64,000 nucleotides of DNA from Micromonospora sp. U21 (GCF_018070045.1 NZ_JAGPYK010000028.1:20243-84242), one strand, 5' to 3'. Positions 35,713 to 46,694 are shown, counted from the stretch's first letter. Translations and numbers: made by a program. Notes: generated by a model from the sequence alone, not told the origin.

Positions 35713-35742
35713 ATGGCGGGTGACGACGACATCTCCGGGTGA
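35713..35742 (+). CDS. Nine-codon upstream reading frame (leader peptide) of the ABC-F gene
   Basis: ATG to TGA encoding MAGDDDISG. A good ribosome binding site, GAGGGAG, ends seven bases before the ATG. It lies in the 347-base gap (35524-35870) before the ABC-F gene. Its last codons overlap the left arm of a bulged hairpin at 35728-35753. ABC-F resistance genes are often controlled by such leaders; function here is inferred. Confidence 0.45.
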   Translation: MAGDDDISG

Positions 35743-35753
35743 TACCGGATGTC
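35728..35753 (+). promoter_or_regulatory. Bulged hairpin in the ABC-F leader, candidate attenuator
   Basis: GACATCTCCGG (35728-35738) pairs with CCGGATGTC (35745-35753) with a 2-base bulge and a 6-base loop. Translation of the overlapping nine-codon frame would melt it. No run of T follows, so it may act by sequestering RNA or by Rho-dependent termination rather than as an intrinsic terminator. Confidence 0.4.
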
Positions 35754-35870
35754 TCAGGCCATCGTTCGGCGCGCGTCTGCGCGGCCGCCGTGGCCATGTC
35801 GTCGTTCCACCGGTCCCCGTTTTCGTCGGGCGGCTCCGGCGCGCCCACCCCACCCTTTGAGGTCACTCGC

Positions 35871-37508
<1,638 letters not shown>

Positions 37509-37532
37509 GCCCCAGCGGCGTCCCCGGCCCGG

Positions 37533-40500
37533 TCAGCTCACGTTGGCCGGGCCGAGGACGCTCTTCAGGTCACCCATCAGCGCGGTGGTCGCCGCCACCC
37601 GGAACGGACCCAGCCGCAGGGTGGTGGTGCGGCCGCCGTTGAGGAGCTTGACGTGCACCTCGGTGTCGCCGGGGTGCAGCACCAGGGTCTCCTTGAGCCG
37701 CTCCACCAGCGGCGGCGTGCACCGGTGCACCGGGATGGTGAGGGTGACCGGCTTGTTGGTGGCGCTGGTGCTGACGTCCGGCATGGACATGTCCATCGCC
37801 ATGATCCGTGGGGTGTCGTCGCGGCGGTCCACCCGCCCCTTGACCACCACGATGGCGTCCTCGGCGATGTACTGCCCGATCACCTCGTAGGTGTTGGGGA
37901 AGAACAGCGTCTCCACCCCGCCGGCCAGGTCCTCCAGTGTCGCCGAGGCCCAGGCCCGGCCCTGCTTGGTGACCCGGCGCTGCACCCCGGAGAGGATGCC
38001 GGCGAGGGTGACCACCGCGCCGTCGGGCACCGCGCCGTCCTCGGCCAGCGCGGCGATGGTGGTGTCGGCCGCCGCGCCGAGGATGTGCTCCAGGCCGAAC
38101 AGCGGGTGGTCGGAGACGTACAGGCCGAGCATCTCGCGCTCGAAGGCCAGCTTGTCCCGCTTCTCCCACTCGCTGTCGCCGATGACCGGCATCACCGTCG
38201 TGCTGCCGGTGTCGGCGTCACCGAAGCCCGCGCCGAAGAGGTCGTACTGGCCGACCGCCTCCTTGCGCTTGACGTCGGCGTACGCGTCGATGGCGTCGGC
38301 GTGCACCGCGAGCAGGCCCTTGCGCGGGTGCCCGAGCGAGTCAAAGGCACCCGCCTTGATCAGCGATTCGATCGTCTTCTTGTTGCAGACCACCGCGTCC
38401 ACCTTGGACAGGAAGTCGTAGAAGTCGGCGTAGTCGCCCTTCTCCGCCCGGCAGCGCATGATCGAGGCGACCACGTTCGCGCCGACGTTACGCACCGCGG
38501 CCAGGCCGAAGCGGATGTCCGTGCCGACCGGGGTGAACGGCCCGGCCGAGGTGTTCACGTCCGGTGGCAGCACCTGGATGCGCATCCGGCGACACTCGGA
38601 CAGATAGAGGGCCATCTTGTCCTTGTCGTCGCCGACGCTGGTCAGCAGTCCCGCCATGTACTCGGCCGGGTAGTGCGCCTTGAGGTACGCGGTCCAGTAG
38701 GAGACCAGGCCGTACGCGGCGGAGTGCGCCTTGTTGAAGGCGTACCCGGCGAACGGCACCAAGACGTCCCAGACGGCCTGGATCGCCTCGTCGGAGTAGC
38801 CGCGCTCGCGGCAGCCGTCCCGGAACGGGATGAACTCCTTGTCGAGGATCTCCTTCTTCTTCTTGCCCATCGCCCGGCGCAGCAGGTCTGCCTGACCGAG
38901 GGTGTAGCCGGCGAGGATCTGCGCCGCGCGCTGCACCTGCTCCTGATAGACGATCAGACCGTGGGTGGGCGCCAGGATCTCCCGCAGCGGCTCCTCCAGC
39001 TCCGGGTGGATCGGCGTGATCTCCTGGAGGCCGTTCTTGCGCAGCGCGTAGTTGGTGTGCGAGTCGACACCCATCGGGCCGGGCCGGTACAGCGCCAGGA
39101 CGGCGGAGATGTCCTCGAAGTTGTCCGGCTTCATCAACCGCAGCAGCGAGCGCATCGGGCCGCCGTCGAGCTGGAACACACCGAGCGTGTCACCGCGGGC
39201 CAGCAGCTCGTAGGCAGCCTTGTCGTCCAACGGCAGGGCCAGCAGGTCGAGCTTCTTGCCGTGGTTGAGCTCGATGTTCTTGACCGCGTCGTCGATGATC
39301 GTCAGGTTGCGCAGGCCGAGGAAGTCCATCTTCAGCAGCCCGAGCGACTCACACGTCGGGTAGTCGAACTGCGTGATGATCGCCCCGTCGGCGTCGCGCC
39401 GCATCAACGGAATGTGCTCGATGATCGGCTCGGCGGACATGATGACGCCGGCGGCGTGCACACCGGTCTGCCGGATCAGCCCCTCGATTCCCTTGGCCGT
39501 GTCGATCACCTTGCGCACGTCCGGATCGGACTCGTACAGGCCACGGATCTCGCCGGCCTCGGCGTAGCGGGAGTGCTTCGGGTCGAAGATGCCGGTGAGC
39601 GGGATGTCCTTGCCCATCACGGCCGGCGGCATCGCCTTGGTGATCCGGTCGCCGACCGCGTACGGGAAACCGAGCACCCGGGCCGAGTCCTTGATCGCGG
39701 CCTTCGCCTTGATCGTGCCGAAGGTGGCGATCTGGGCGACCTTGTCGTCACCCCACTTGTCGGTGACGTACTTGATCACCTCACCGCGCCGGCGCTCGTC
39801 GAAGTCGATGTCGACATCGGGCATCGAGACCCGCTCGGGGTTGAGGAACCGCTCGAAGATCAGGCCGTGCTGGATCGGATCCAGGTCGGTGATGCCCAGC
39901 GCGTACGCGACGAGCGAGCCGGCGGCCGACCCTCGGCCCGGACCCACCGCGATGCCCTGGTTCTTCGCCCACTGGATGAAGTCGGCGACCACGAGGAAGT
40001 ACGACGGGAAGCCCATCTGGTTGATGACGCCCAGCTCGTACTCGGCCTGGACGACGTGCCCCTCCGGAATGCCGCCCGGGTAGCGGCGGGCCAGCCCGGC
40101 GAAGGTCTCCTTGCGGAACCAGGACTCCTCGGTCTCCCCCTCCGGGACCGGGAAGCGCGGCATCAGGTTGTGGAACTCGAACATCCCGGTCGGGTCGACC
40201 TTCTCGGCGACCAGCAGGGTGTTGCGGCAGCCCTGCTGCCACAGCTCCGAGGAGTCGACCGCGCGCATCTGGTCGGCGCTCTTGATGAAGTAGCCGCCGC
40301 CCTCGAAGCGGAACCGGTTCGGGTCGTCGATGTTGCTGCCGGTCTGCACGCAGAGCAGCACGTCGTGCGCGGTGGCCTGCGCCTCGTGCGTGTAGTGCGA
40401 GTCGTTGGTGACCACCGGCGGGATGTCGAGCTTGCGGGCGATCTCGGTGAGACCCTCGCGGACCCGACTCTCGATGGAGAGGCCGTGGTCCATGATCTCC

Positions 40501-41063
40501 AGGAAATAGTTGTCCTTGCCGAAGATGTCCTGGTAGCTGGCGGCGACCTTGAGCGCCTCGTCGAACTGGCCCAGCCGCAGCCGGGTCTGCACCGCGCCGG
40601 ACGGGCAGCCGGTGGTGGCCATGATGCCCTCGGCGTGCTCGGCGATCAGCTCCATGTCCATCCGGGGCCACTTGACGTAGTGCCCCTCCATGGACGCGCG
40701 CGAGTTGAGGGTGAACAGGTTCTTCAGGCCCTGCGCGTTCTTGGCCCACATGGTCTTGTGGGTGATCGCGCCGTTACCGGAGATGTCGTCGCTCTTCTGC
40801 TCCGGCCGACCCCACTTGACCCGCGCCTTGTGATAGCGCGACTCGGGCGCCACGTACGCCTCGACGCCCAGGATCGGCGTGATCCCGGCTGCCATCGCCT
40901 GGTTGTAGAAGTCGTTCGCGCCGTGCATGTTGCCGTGGTCGGTGATCGCCACCGCCGACATGCCCAGCCGGTTGGCCTCGGCGAACAGGTCCTTGAGCCG
41001 GGCCGCCCCGTCGAGCATCGAGTACTCGGTGTGCACATGCAGATGCGCGAACGAATCAGCCAT
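37533..41063 (-). CDS. dnaE: DNA polymerase III alpha subunit (DnaE1 type)
   Basis: The replicative DNA polymerase catalytic subunit, 1176 residues. The N-terminal PHP domain is intact (FAHLHVHTEYSMLDGAARL, AITDHGNMHGA); in actinobacterial DnaE1 this domain is known to be the proofreading exonuclease. The polymerase core includes GPGRGSAAGSLVAY (about 375) and the catalytic acidic motif PDVDIDFDERRR (about 413), plus the palm/finger sequences AVLALYRPGPMG and MGKKKKEILDKE. A C-terminal OB fold (VTLAGILSGVQRRVTKQGRAWASATLEDLAGGVETLFFP) follows. Length and intact PHP residues show it is the main replicase, not an ImuB-associated DnaE2. It stands alone on the minus strand. Confidence 0.96.
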   Translation of the reverse strand: MADSFAHLHVHTEYSMLDGAARLKDLFAEANRLGMSAVAITDHGNMHGANDFYNQAMAAGITPILGVEAYVAPESRYHKARVKWGRPEQKSDDISGNGAITHKTMWAKNAQGLKNLFTLNSRASMEGHYVKWPRMDMELIAEHAEGIMATTGCPSGAVQTRLRLGQFDEALKVAASYQDIFGKDNYFLEIMDHGLSIESRVREGLTEIARKLDIPPVVTNDSHYTHEAQATAHDVLLCVQTGSNIDDPNRFRFEGGGYFIKSADQMRAVDSSELWQQGCRNTLLVAEKVDPTGMFEFHNLMPRFPVPEGETEESWFRKETFAGLARRYPGGIPEGHVVQAEYELGVINQMGFPSYFLVVADFIQWAKNQGIAVGPGRGSAAGSLVAYALGITDLDPIQHGLIFERFLNPERVSMPDVDIDFDERRRGEVIKYVTDKWGDDKVAQIATFGTIKAKAAIKDSARVLGFPYAVGDRITKAMPPAVMGKDIPLTGIFDPKHSRYAEAGEIRGLYESDPDVRKVIDTAKGIEGLIRQTGVHAAGVIMSAEPIIEHIPLMRRDADGAIITQFDYPTCESLGLLKMDFLGLRNLTIIDDAVKNIELNHGKKLDLLALPLDDKAAYELLARGDTLGVFQLDGGPMRSLLRLMKPDNFEDISAVLALYRPGPMGVDSHTNYALRKNGLQEITPIHPELEEPLREILAPTHGLIVYQEQVQRAAQILAGYTLGQADLLRRAMGKKKKEILDKEFIPFRDGCRERGYSDEAIQAVWDVLVPFAGYAFNKAHSAAYGLVSYWTAYLKAHYPAEYMAGLLTSVGDDKDKMALYLSECRRMRIQVLPPDVNTSAGPFTPVGTDIRFGLAAVRNVGANVVASIMRCRAEKGDYADFYDFLSKVDAVVCNKKTIESLIKAGAFDSLGHPRKGLLAVHADAIDAYADVKRKEAVGQYDLFGAGFGDADTGSTTVMPVIGDSEWEKRDKLAFEREMLGLYVSDHPLFGLEHILGAAADTTIAALAEDGAVPDGAVVTLAGILSGVQRRVTKQGRAWASATLEDLAGGVETLFFPNTYEVIGQYIAEDAIVVVKGRVDRRDDTPRIMAMDMSMPDVSTSATNKPVTLTIPVHRCTPPLVERLKETLVLHPGDTEVHVKLLNGGRTTTLRLGPFRVAATTALMGDLKSVLGPANVS

Positions 41064-41207
41064 GCGTGGCGCCCCCCGGCGATGTGGATCTTGGTGGTCG
41101 GAGCCGACCGGGACCTACCCTACCGAGGTGATCTCGGCGGCTCCACCGTCCGCGCCGAGGGTGGCCCTCGTCTCCCCCAGGCACGAGGATGCGCCTAGGC
41201 TCGGAGG

Positions 41208-41828
41208 ATGGCGAGGTACTACGACGTGCACCCGCAGAACCCGCAACCCCGGATCATCGGCCAGGTCGCCGACCTGATCCGCGGTGGTGGGCTGGTCGCC
41301 TACCCAACGGATTCCTGCTACGCGCTCGGCATTCAACTGGGCAACCAGGACGGCCTGGACCGGATCCGCCAGATCCGCAACCTCGACGATCGGCACCACT
41401 TCACGCTGGTCTGCCGGGACTTCGCTCAGCTCGGCCAGTTCGTCCAGATCAGCAACTCGGTCTTTCGCCTGGTGAAGGCGTCCACCCCGGGCAGCTACAC
41501 CTTCATCCTGCCGGCCACCCGGGAGGTGCCCCGCCGGATGCTGCACCCCAAGAAGCGCACGGTCGGCGTCCGTGTGCCCCGGCACACCGTCACCCAGGCG
41601 CTCCTGACCGAGCTGGGCGAGCCGCTGGTGTCGAGCACCCTGGCCCTGCCCGGCGAGGACGAGCCGATGACCCAGGGGTGGGAGATCAAGGAACGGCTCG
41701 ACCACCTGCTCGACGCGGTGGTCGACGCGGGCGACTGCGGCAAGGAACCGACGACGGTGGTCGACCTGTCCGGGCCCGAGCCGGAGATCCTGCGCCGGGG
41801 CGCCGGGGACCCGTCCCGCTTCGAGTAG
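41208..41828 (+). CDS. YciO/Sua5/YrdC-family L-threonylcarbamoyladenylate synthase-like protein
   Basis: A 206-residue single-domain protein of the YrdC fold. Key features: GGLVAYPTDSCYALGIQL (substrate site), RIRQIRNLDDRHHFTLVCRDFAQLGQF, SYTFILPATREVPRRMLHPKKRTVGVRVP, and a C-terminal PTTVVDLSG. The K-x-R-x2-K-x-S-N signature of canonical Sua5/TsaC is replaced here by a YciO-like IRQIRNLDDRHHFTL. YrdC proteins make the t6A precursor; YciO is weaker and its role is less clear. It is divergent from dnaE, with 144 bases between. Confidence 0.88.
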   Translation: MARYYDVHPQNPQPRIIGQVADLIRGGGLVAYPTDSCYALGIQLGNQDGLDRIRQIRNLDDRHHFTLVCRDFAQLGQFVQISNSVFRLVKASTPGSYTFILPATREVPRRMLHPKKRTVGVRVPRHTVTQALLTELGEPLVSSTLALPGEDEPMTQGWEIKERLDHLLDAVVDAGDCGKEPTTVVDLSGPEPEILRRGAGDPSRFE

Positions 41829-41966
41829 CGCACGGCCGAGACCCGTCGACTCGGTGGCGTCACCGGGACGGAACGGTCGGAGTCGGCTGCCGGACTCGAC
41901 CGCGCCGACTGGCGCCATCGACCGTACGCTCGGAGAACGGCACGGCGGAGCATTGGACATCCCGGC

Positions 41967-42512
41967 ATGCCCCTCGGAGACGAAGTCGACACCCTGGCCC
42001 GGTCCGCCGCGCACGGCGACCGGGTGGCGTTGGACGCCCTGCTGGTCGCGGTGCGGCCGGAGGTGCTCCGGCTTTGCGCCCGGTTCCTGCCGAACCGGGA
42101 GGACGCCGAAGAGGCCTGCCAGGACACGCTGCTGGCCGTGGCGCGCGGCATCACCCGGTTCGAGGAGCGCTCCTCGTTCCACACCTGGCTGCACCGGCTG
42201 AGCGCCAACCGGGCCCGGTCGACCTACCGGGCCCTGCGCCGGCGCTGGCTGCTGGAGGCGGGAGACGTGCCGCTGCCAGACCGGGCCGACCCCCGGCGGA
42301 CCAGCGTCGTCGCCGGCACCCGCCTGGACCTGCTCGACGCGCTCGACGCGGTGCGACCCGACCTCGCCGAGGTGGTGACGTTGCGGGACGTCCTCGGGCT
42401 CAGCTACCAGGAGATCGCCACCCTGCTGGAGGTGCCGGAGGGCACGGTGAAGTCCCGGCTGCACCTCGCCCGGCGGGAGATCCGGCAACGGCTCGGCGAC
42501 GCTTCGAGCTGA
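41967..42512 (+). CDS. ECF RNA polymerase sigma factor
   Basis: A 181-residue sigma-70 family factor with region 2 (LRLCARFLPNREDAEEACQDTLLAVARGITRFEERSSFHTWLHRLSANRARSTYRAL) and region 4 (EVVTLRDVLGLSYQEIATLLEVPEGTVKSRLHLARREIRQRL), which is the complete ECF plan without region 1 or 3. No anti-sigma factor is obvious next to it: the following gene encodes a lipoprotein with no transmembrane anti-sigma helix. The start at 41967 has no strong ribosome binding site; a start one frame upstream is not available. Confidence 0.93.
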   Translation: MPLGDEVDTLARSAAHGDRVALDALLVAVRPEVLRLCARFLPNREDAEEACQDTLLAVARGITRFEERSSFHTWLHRLSANRARSTYRALRRRWLLEAGDVPLPDRADPRRTSVVAGTRLDLLDALDAVRPDLAEVVTLRDVLGLSYQEIATLLEVPEGTVKSRLHLARREIRQRLGDASS

Positions 42513-42520
42513 GCCCCGCC

Positions 42521-43063
42521 ATGCATCCCGCCGCGATCCGCCGACTCACCATCACCGTCGCCGCCGCCCTCACCCTGACCGTCGCGGTCGCCGCCTGCGG
42601 CGGCGGGCCGGTGTCGCCGCTGCCCGTCCAGCCGCCCGGCACGTCCGGCTCGACGCCGACGCCGAGCGCGACCCCCACCGCCACCATCTCGCCGTCGCGT
42701 GTGCCGCCGACCACCGGGCGCCCGGTTCCGGCACCGCCCGCACCGACCAGGACCCGGGGCACGCCGCCCCGACCGACCCCGTCGTCGACCGCGCCGACCA
42801 CGAGCTGCCACGGCGCCGTTCGCTACGACCTGCCGCTGGCCGAGACCGAGCTCGAGCTACTGCGCTCGCTCTGCTTCGCCACCGGCGCGGTGCTGCGGAT
42901 CCAGGGCATCGGCCCGGGTCTGGTCACCGTGGACCGCCCCGAGATGGTCTCGCAGCAGTACGAGGCCGGGGTGGTGGACATCCGGTTCGTCCGCGCTGGC
43001 ACCGTCGCCGTCACGATCCCCCAGGAGGACCGGGCGCACACCATCACCGTGGTGGTCCGCTAG
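42521..43063 (+). CDS. Putative secreted lipoprotein downstream of the sigma factor
   Basis: A 180-residue lipoprotein. The signal is MHPAAIRRLTITVAAALTL then TVAVAAC, with a lipobox AVAAC near residue 25. A long Pro/Thr/Ser-rich linker (about 30-95) connects to a small domain of about 85 residues: YDLPLAETELELLRSLCFATGAVLRIQGIGPGLVTVDRPEMVSQQYEAGVVDIRFVRAGTVAVTIP. It starts eight bases after the sigma factor stop, so it is probably in the same operon and might be part of its signalling or its target. The domain is not recognised. Confidence 0.75.
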   Translation: MHPAAIRRLTITVAAALTLTVAVAACGGGPVSPLPVQPPGTSGSTPTPSATPTATISPSRVPPTTGRPVPAPPAPTRTRGTPPRPTPSSTAPTTSCHGAVRYDLPLAETELELLRSLCFATGAVLRIQGIGPGLVTVDRPEMVSQQYEAGVVDIRFVRAGTVAVTIPQEDRAHTITVVVR

Positions 43064-43100
43064 CCAACCGGTTCGCGGGTGGGCCCGGTCGGGGATGGTG

Positions 43101-44282
43101 TCACGGTGTCGCCGGAGCCGGAGCGGGACGGTGCCGTGCCCGGACGAACTCGGCGGCCGCGACCGCCAGCAGCACCAGAGCGACGGCGACGCCCAGCGCC
43201 AGACCGGGCAGGTGCGCCGCGGGCGGCGCCAGGGCGATTGTCGCGACGACACCGATGACGTGGGACAGCGGGACCCGCCCGTATACCTCGTGTTCCAGGA
43301 CCGCCCGACCGAGAAGGAAGAGCCCGGCGCCACCCAGGATGAGCACGGTCATCGGGGCGCCGGGCCGCTCGCCCGGCTGCACGATGATCCGTTCGACGCC
43401 GGCGGCCGTGCTCACCACCCCGGCCACCATCAACCAGTGGGCGTACGGGTTGGTCTGCACCAGCCGGGACCGGTGCGGTGACGCCTCAATGGCGTCGCGG
43501 AGGGTCGCCCCCGCTCCCTGGGCGTAGCTCCACCAGAGCACCACGGCCGTCAGGAACGCGATGCCGAAGGCGCCGATCCGACCGGGCGTGAAGGGCTGGT
43601 GGCTCAGGCTGAGGACGCTGACCAGGACGAGTTCGCCCAGGGTGAGGATGTAGATCTGCTGGTACCGCTCGGCGAGGTGCTCCGGCGCCATCTGGTACTG
43701 CGGCAGGGGCGCCCGACCGGGGATGGGGAAGCGGAAGCCGAACGCGATGTAGTCCACGGCCAGCGCGGCGAGCCACACGACGAGTCGCCACCCGGGGTCG
43801 GTGACGAGGCCGCCGACCACCCAGAGGGTCCCCGAGCCGAGGTTCCAGACCAGGGCGCGCAGGGAGCGTTCCTGCCCCTGCCGACCGCGCAGGGATCGGA
43901 TGAGCACCAGCCCCCGACCCAGGTTGATAGCGGCCCAGGTCCCACCGAAGATCAGTCCGTGGTCACGGAACGCTGTCGGCAGCGCGGCGGACATCAGCAT
44001 GACGCCGAACATGATGCCCAGGATCAGGTAGGGGATCGGCCGCTTGCGCGGACTGTAGGTGTCGGTGATCAACGTCGTGGTCACCCACACCGCCCACAGC
44101 GTCGACAGGGCGAGCAACGCCTGGCCGATGCCGCTCCAGGTCTGCTCGGCCGCCATCTTCTGCGACGTCAGGGTCAGGCTGGCGATGAAGGCGAGGTCGA
44201 AGAACAGCTCCAGCAGGTCCGCACGCTGCGGCCCCTGCGCCGTGCGGGTCAGCGGCCGGCGCGGACCGCCCGTCACCGGCAT
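43101..44282 (-). CDS. Low temperature requirement protein A (LtrA) family membrane protein
   Basis: A 393-residue integral membrane protein with about ten hydrophobic segments. The N-terminal LLELFFDLAFIASLTLTSQKM is the LtrA signature; PYAHWLMVAGVVSTAAGVERIIV and AEFVRARHRP occur near the end. LtrA proteins were named for cold growth of Listeria, but their biochemical role is unclear. It is convergent with the preceding lipoprotein and 124 bases from the kinase gene on the same strand. Confidence 0.88.
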   Translation of the reverse strand: MPVTGGPRRPLTRTAQGPQRADLLELFFDLAFIASLTLTSQKMAAEQTWSGIGQALLALSTLWAVWVTTTLITDTYSPRKRPIPYLILGIMFGVMLMSAALPTAFRDHGLIFGGTWAAINLGRGLVLIRSLRGRQGQERSLRALVWNLGSGTLWVVGGLVTDPGWRLVVWLAALAVDYIAFGFRFPIPGRAPLPQYQMAPEHLAERYQQIYILTLGELVLVSVLSLSHQPFTPGRIGAFGIAFLTAVVLWWSYAQGAGATLRDAIEASPHRSRLVQTNPYAHWLMVAGVVSTAAGVERIIVQPGERPGAPMTVLILGGAGLFLLGRAVLEHEVYGRVPLSHVIGVVATIALAPPAAHLPGLALGVAVALVLLAVAAAEFVRARHRPAPAPATP

Positions 44283-44406
44283 CCGCTCGGCTTCTCGTCG
44301 AGCCGGCGGCCCGCGACCAGGGCCTGACAGCGCTTCTCCGCCACGGTGACAGCTTCACACCCGGGGGACCGCCATCGGGCGCGTTCGCCCGCACCGCGAC
44401 GGCCCG

Positions 44407-45813
44407 CTACCGCACCCGTACCCCCGCGAGCAGGGTGTCCACGAAGTCGGGTCCACCGTTGACCGGTGGCACGATCTGCACGTACACCAGAGCGGCTAGG
44501 CCGGGATGCAGCCCGGCCGACTCGACGATCTGCGGCCGGCCCCGGTCGCAGCGGTACCCCAGCACGGTCCACTCGACGCCCGCCTGCCGGGTGGTGCGGG
44601 CCGGCGCGGACGTGCAGTCCCCGTGCGTACGCTCGGCCAGGAACCCGGCCGGCGTGGTGCGCGCCGCCGTGGCGGCGGAGAGGCCGACGAAGGCACCGGG
44701 CAGCCGGGGGTCGGCGGCCCACCGGCGGGGCTGCGGCGACATCACCAGCGCCGGTTCCGGGTCGCCGTTGGCACCGTACTGGCCGGCCCAGCTCGCCCCG
44801 GTGGCCGACCAGCCGGCCGGCAACGCCACGGTCAGCGGCCCGGTGCTGTACGTCCCGGCGGCCGGCCGCCCGGACCCGTTGCCACCGGCCTCGGCGCCCG
44901 CCCCACCCACCGCGGCGACAGCCACGACGGCCGCCCCGGCCAGCCGCAACCGGTACGAGCGGCGGCCCGCCGGTCGGGGTGACGACGGCTGCCGCGCGGG
45001 GCGGGCCGCCCGGGCCAGCGCGGCGTGCAGGGCCGCCGCGTCCGGGTAGCGGTCGGCCGGGTGGCGCGCCGTGGCCCGGGCGAGCACCGCCGCGACCGCC
45101 GACGGCACGCCTTCCCGCAGCCGGATCGGGGCGGCGCGGCGGGCCGGGTCGGGGCCGGCGGGGCCGCCGCTCGGCGCGTCGGCGGCCAGCAGGCGGATCC
45201 CGAGCCGGCCGAGCCCGTACACGTCGGCGCGGGTGTCGATCACCGCGCCCGGGTCGTCCTGCTCCGGCGCCATGTAACCGGGTGTGCCCGCGCGGGCGGT
45301 CAGCCCGGAGGCGGCGGCGAGCGCCTTGGCGAGGCCGAGGTCGGCGATCAGCACCTGTTCGGCGCCGGTGCCATCCGCGTCGGCGGACCGGAAGAGGATG
45401 TTGCCTGGGGTGAGGTCGCGGTGCACGACGCCGTGCCGGTGCAGCACGGCGACGCCCGCGCAGATCTCGCCGAGCAGCCGCAGCGCCGTCGGTCCGGGGA
45501 CCGGGCCGGCGGCCAGGCGGTCCCGCAAACTTCCCCCGTCCGCCCAGGCCAGCACCGCGTACGGCCGGCCGTCGGGCAACTCACCGACGGCGTGCACCCG
45601 GACCAGCCGCTCGTGCTCCAGCCGGCGCAGCAGTCGGGCCTCGTCGCGGAAGCGTTCCCGGACCCGCAGGTCGTGGCTCCAGTTCTCGGCCAGCACCTTG
45701 ATCGCCACGTGCGCGTCGAGCGCCCGGTCGTAGCCCAGCCAGACCGTCGCGAACGACCCGACGCCCAGCAGCCGCTCGATGGTGTAGGGCCCGATCCGCA
45801 GTGGAGCCGTCAC
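44407..45813 (-). CDS. Membrane-anchored serine/threonine protein kinase
   Basis: A PknB-type eukaryotic-like kinase of 468 residues. Motifs in order: Gly-rich loop LLGVGSFATVWLGYD (about 14), Lys in VAIKVL, HRD in HGVVHRDLTPGNILF (about 125), the DFG position reads DLG (IADLGLAKAL), and the APE region AGTPGYMAPEQDD. A single membrane segment (LAGAAVVAVAAVGGAGA, about 300) is followed by an extracellular domain of about 150 residues with two Cys (TSAPARTTRQAGVEWTVLGYRCDRG), not PASTA. I start at the GTG at 45811-45813 with GGGGGTGA upstream. The extracellular domain suggests sensing; targets are unknown. Confidence 0.92.
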   Translation of the reverse strand: MTAPLRIGPYTIERLLGVGSFATVWLGYDRALDAHVAIKVLAENWSHDLRVRERFRDEARLLRRLEHERLVRVHAVGELPDGRPYAVLAWADGGSLRDRLAAGPVPGPTALRLLGEICAGVAVLHRHGVVHRDLTPGNILFRSADADGTGAEQVLIADLGLAKALAAASGLTARAGTPGYMAPEQDDPGAVIDTRADVYGLGRLGIRLLAADAPSGGPAGPDPARRAAPIRLREGVPSAVAAVLARATARHPADRYPDAAALHAALARAARPARQPSSPRPAGRRSYRLRLAGAAVVAVAAVGGAGAEAGGNGSGRPAAGTYSTGPLTVALPAGWSATGASWAGQYGANGDPEPALVMSPQPRRWAADPRLPGAFVGLSAATAARTTPAGFLAERTHGDCTSAPARTTRQAGVEWTVLGYRCDRGRPQIVESAGLHPGLAALVYVQIVPPVNGGPDFVDTLLAGVRVR

Positions 45814-45947
45814 CGCGTCACCCCCGGCCAGCGCCGTCGGTTGGCGTCTCACTTCACAGTAGACCGGGCCGGTCGGAAACCCGACGAACGGCCGGCCCCG
45901 CGGCGGTGACTAACAGGGCAGGAGACCCACCACCCAAGGAGCGAACC

Positions 45948-46568
45948 ATGAACCGTCCCTCGATCCTCATCGCCACCGGCGCGCTGGCGCTCAGCACGCT
46001 GGTTCCGGTGACCGTCGCTGGCCCGGCAGCGGCGGCACCCCTGACCGGCGGCACCGTGCCCGGCCCGGCGCACCGCACGTCACTCGTCACCTCCGCAACC
46101 GTCGGGCCGGACGGCGGGCACAGCCACCCGCGGGTGCTCAGCGTCCGCGGCGCCGGTGCGTACCGGATCGGGGCCAGCCTCGCGACGCTCACCGCAGCCG
46201 GGCGCATCGACTGGGTCGCGCCAGGCTGCGCCGGGGTGGTGCACGCCGGCGCGACCGGTTCCTGGGCCGGCGTGATCCTGCTGGCCTTCCGCGACGGGCG
46301 GCTGGTGGAGGTCGGTACGGCCACCGCGCCGCCCCGGTCCCCCGCCGGGGCCACGGTCGGCATGTCCTTCGCCGAGTTGGAGGCGATCTACGGCCGGCGG
46401 GGCTCGCTGATCCGCAACGACGCGGGGGACGCCGAGGCGTACCTGGTGCGCGTCGGCTCGCGGGTGGAGCTGTTCACCGGGCACCCGATCCGCCCCGGCG
46501 TGGGCTACTTCCAGGTCGGGCCGGCCACCTTCGTCGAGCGGAACTTCCGCCAGGGCTCGTCCTGCTGA
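45948..46568 (+). CDS. Secreted protein of unknown function
   Basis: A 206-residue exported protein with a clear Sec signal (MNRPSILIATGALALSTL then VPVTVAGPAAAA), cleaved near residue 30. The mature part has AGRIDWVAPGCAGVVHAG, FRDGRLVEVGTATAPPRSPAGATVGMSFAELEAIYGRRGSLI and ends in a Cys (GSSC); the two Cys may pair. An optimal AAGGAG lies six bases before the ATG, so it is probably well translated. A strong terminator follows at once. I do not recognise the family. Confidence 0.75.
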   Translation: MNRPSILIATGALALSTLVPVTVAGPAAAAPLTGGTVPGPAHRTSLVTSATVGPDGGHSHPRVLSVRGAGAYRIGASLATLTAAGRIDWVAPGCAGVVHAGATGSWAGVILLAFRDGRLVEVGTATAPPRSPAGATVGMSFAELEAIYGRRGSLIRNDAGDAEAYLVRVGSRVELFTGHPIRPGVGYFQVGPATFVERNFRQGSSC

Positions 46569-46578
46569 TGTCGCGTCC

Positions 46579-46620
46579 GTGCTGCGGGGCGTCCGGCGCT
46601 CGCCGGGCGCCCCGCAGCAC
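46579..46620. terminator. Strong terminator hairpin
   Basis: A nearly perfect 20-base-pair stem: GTGCTGCGGGGCG at 46579-46591 pairs with CGCCCCGCAGCAC at 46608-46620; an inner CCGGCG/CGCCGG stem joins it through one G-T pair, leaving a 2-base loop. It starts ten bases after the secreted-protein stop codon. Confidence 0.85.
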
Positions 46621-46659
46621 GTGCCGGCCGGCCGCCAACCGGTTCACGGGCGGGCACGA

Positions 46660-46694
46660 TGTTGTGGGCTGGACAACACTGTGTGGCACACAGT
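46660..46694. promoter_or_regulatory. PadR operator candidates
   Basis: Two inverted repeats in tandem just before padR: TGTTGT-N7-ACAACA (46660-46678) and ACTGTGTG-G-CACACAGT (46678-46694), 12 bases from the start codon. PadR repressors usually bind such sites in their own promoters, and no ribosome binding site is visible, so padR may have a leaderless or near-leaderless transcript. Confidence 0.65.

Noticed and set aside
37653..41198. 1181-codon plus-strand frame over dnaE
   Set aside because: Composition is His/Arg/Val/Asp-rich, as expected for antisense of a high-GC gene, and dnaE is secure.
41854..42201. Small frame over the ECF sigma factor start
   Set aside because: It lies in another frame of the sigma gene; composition is typical of a shadow.
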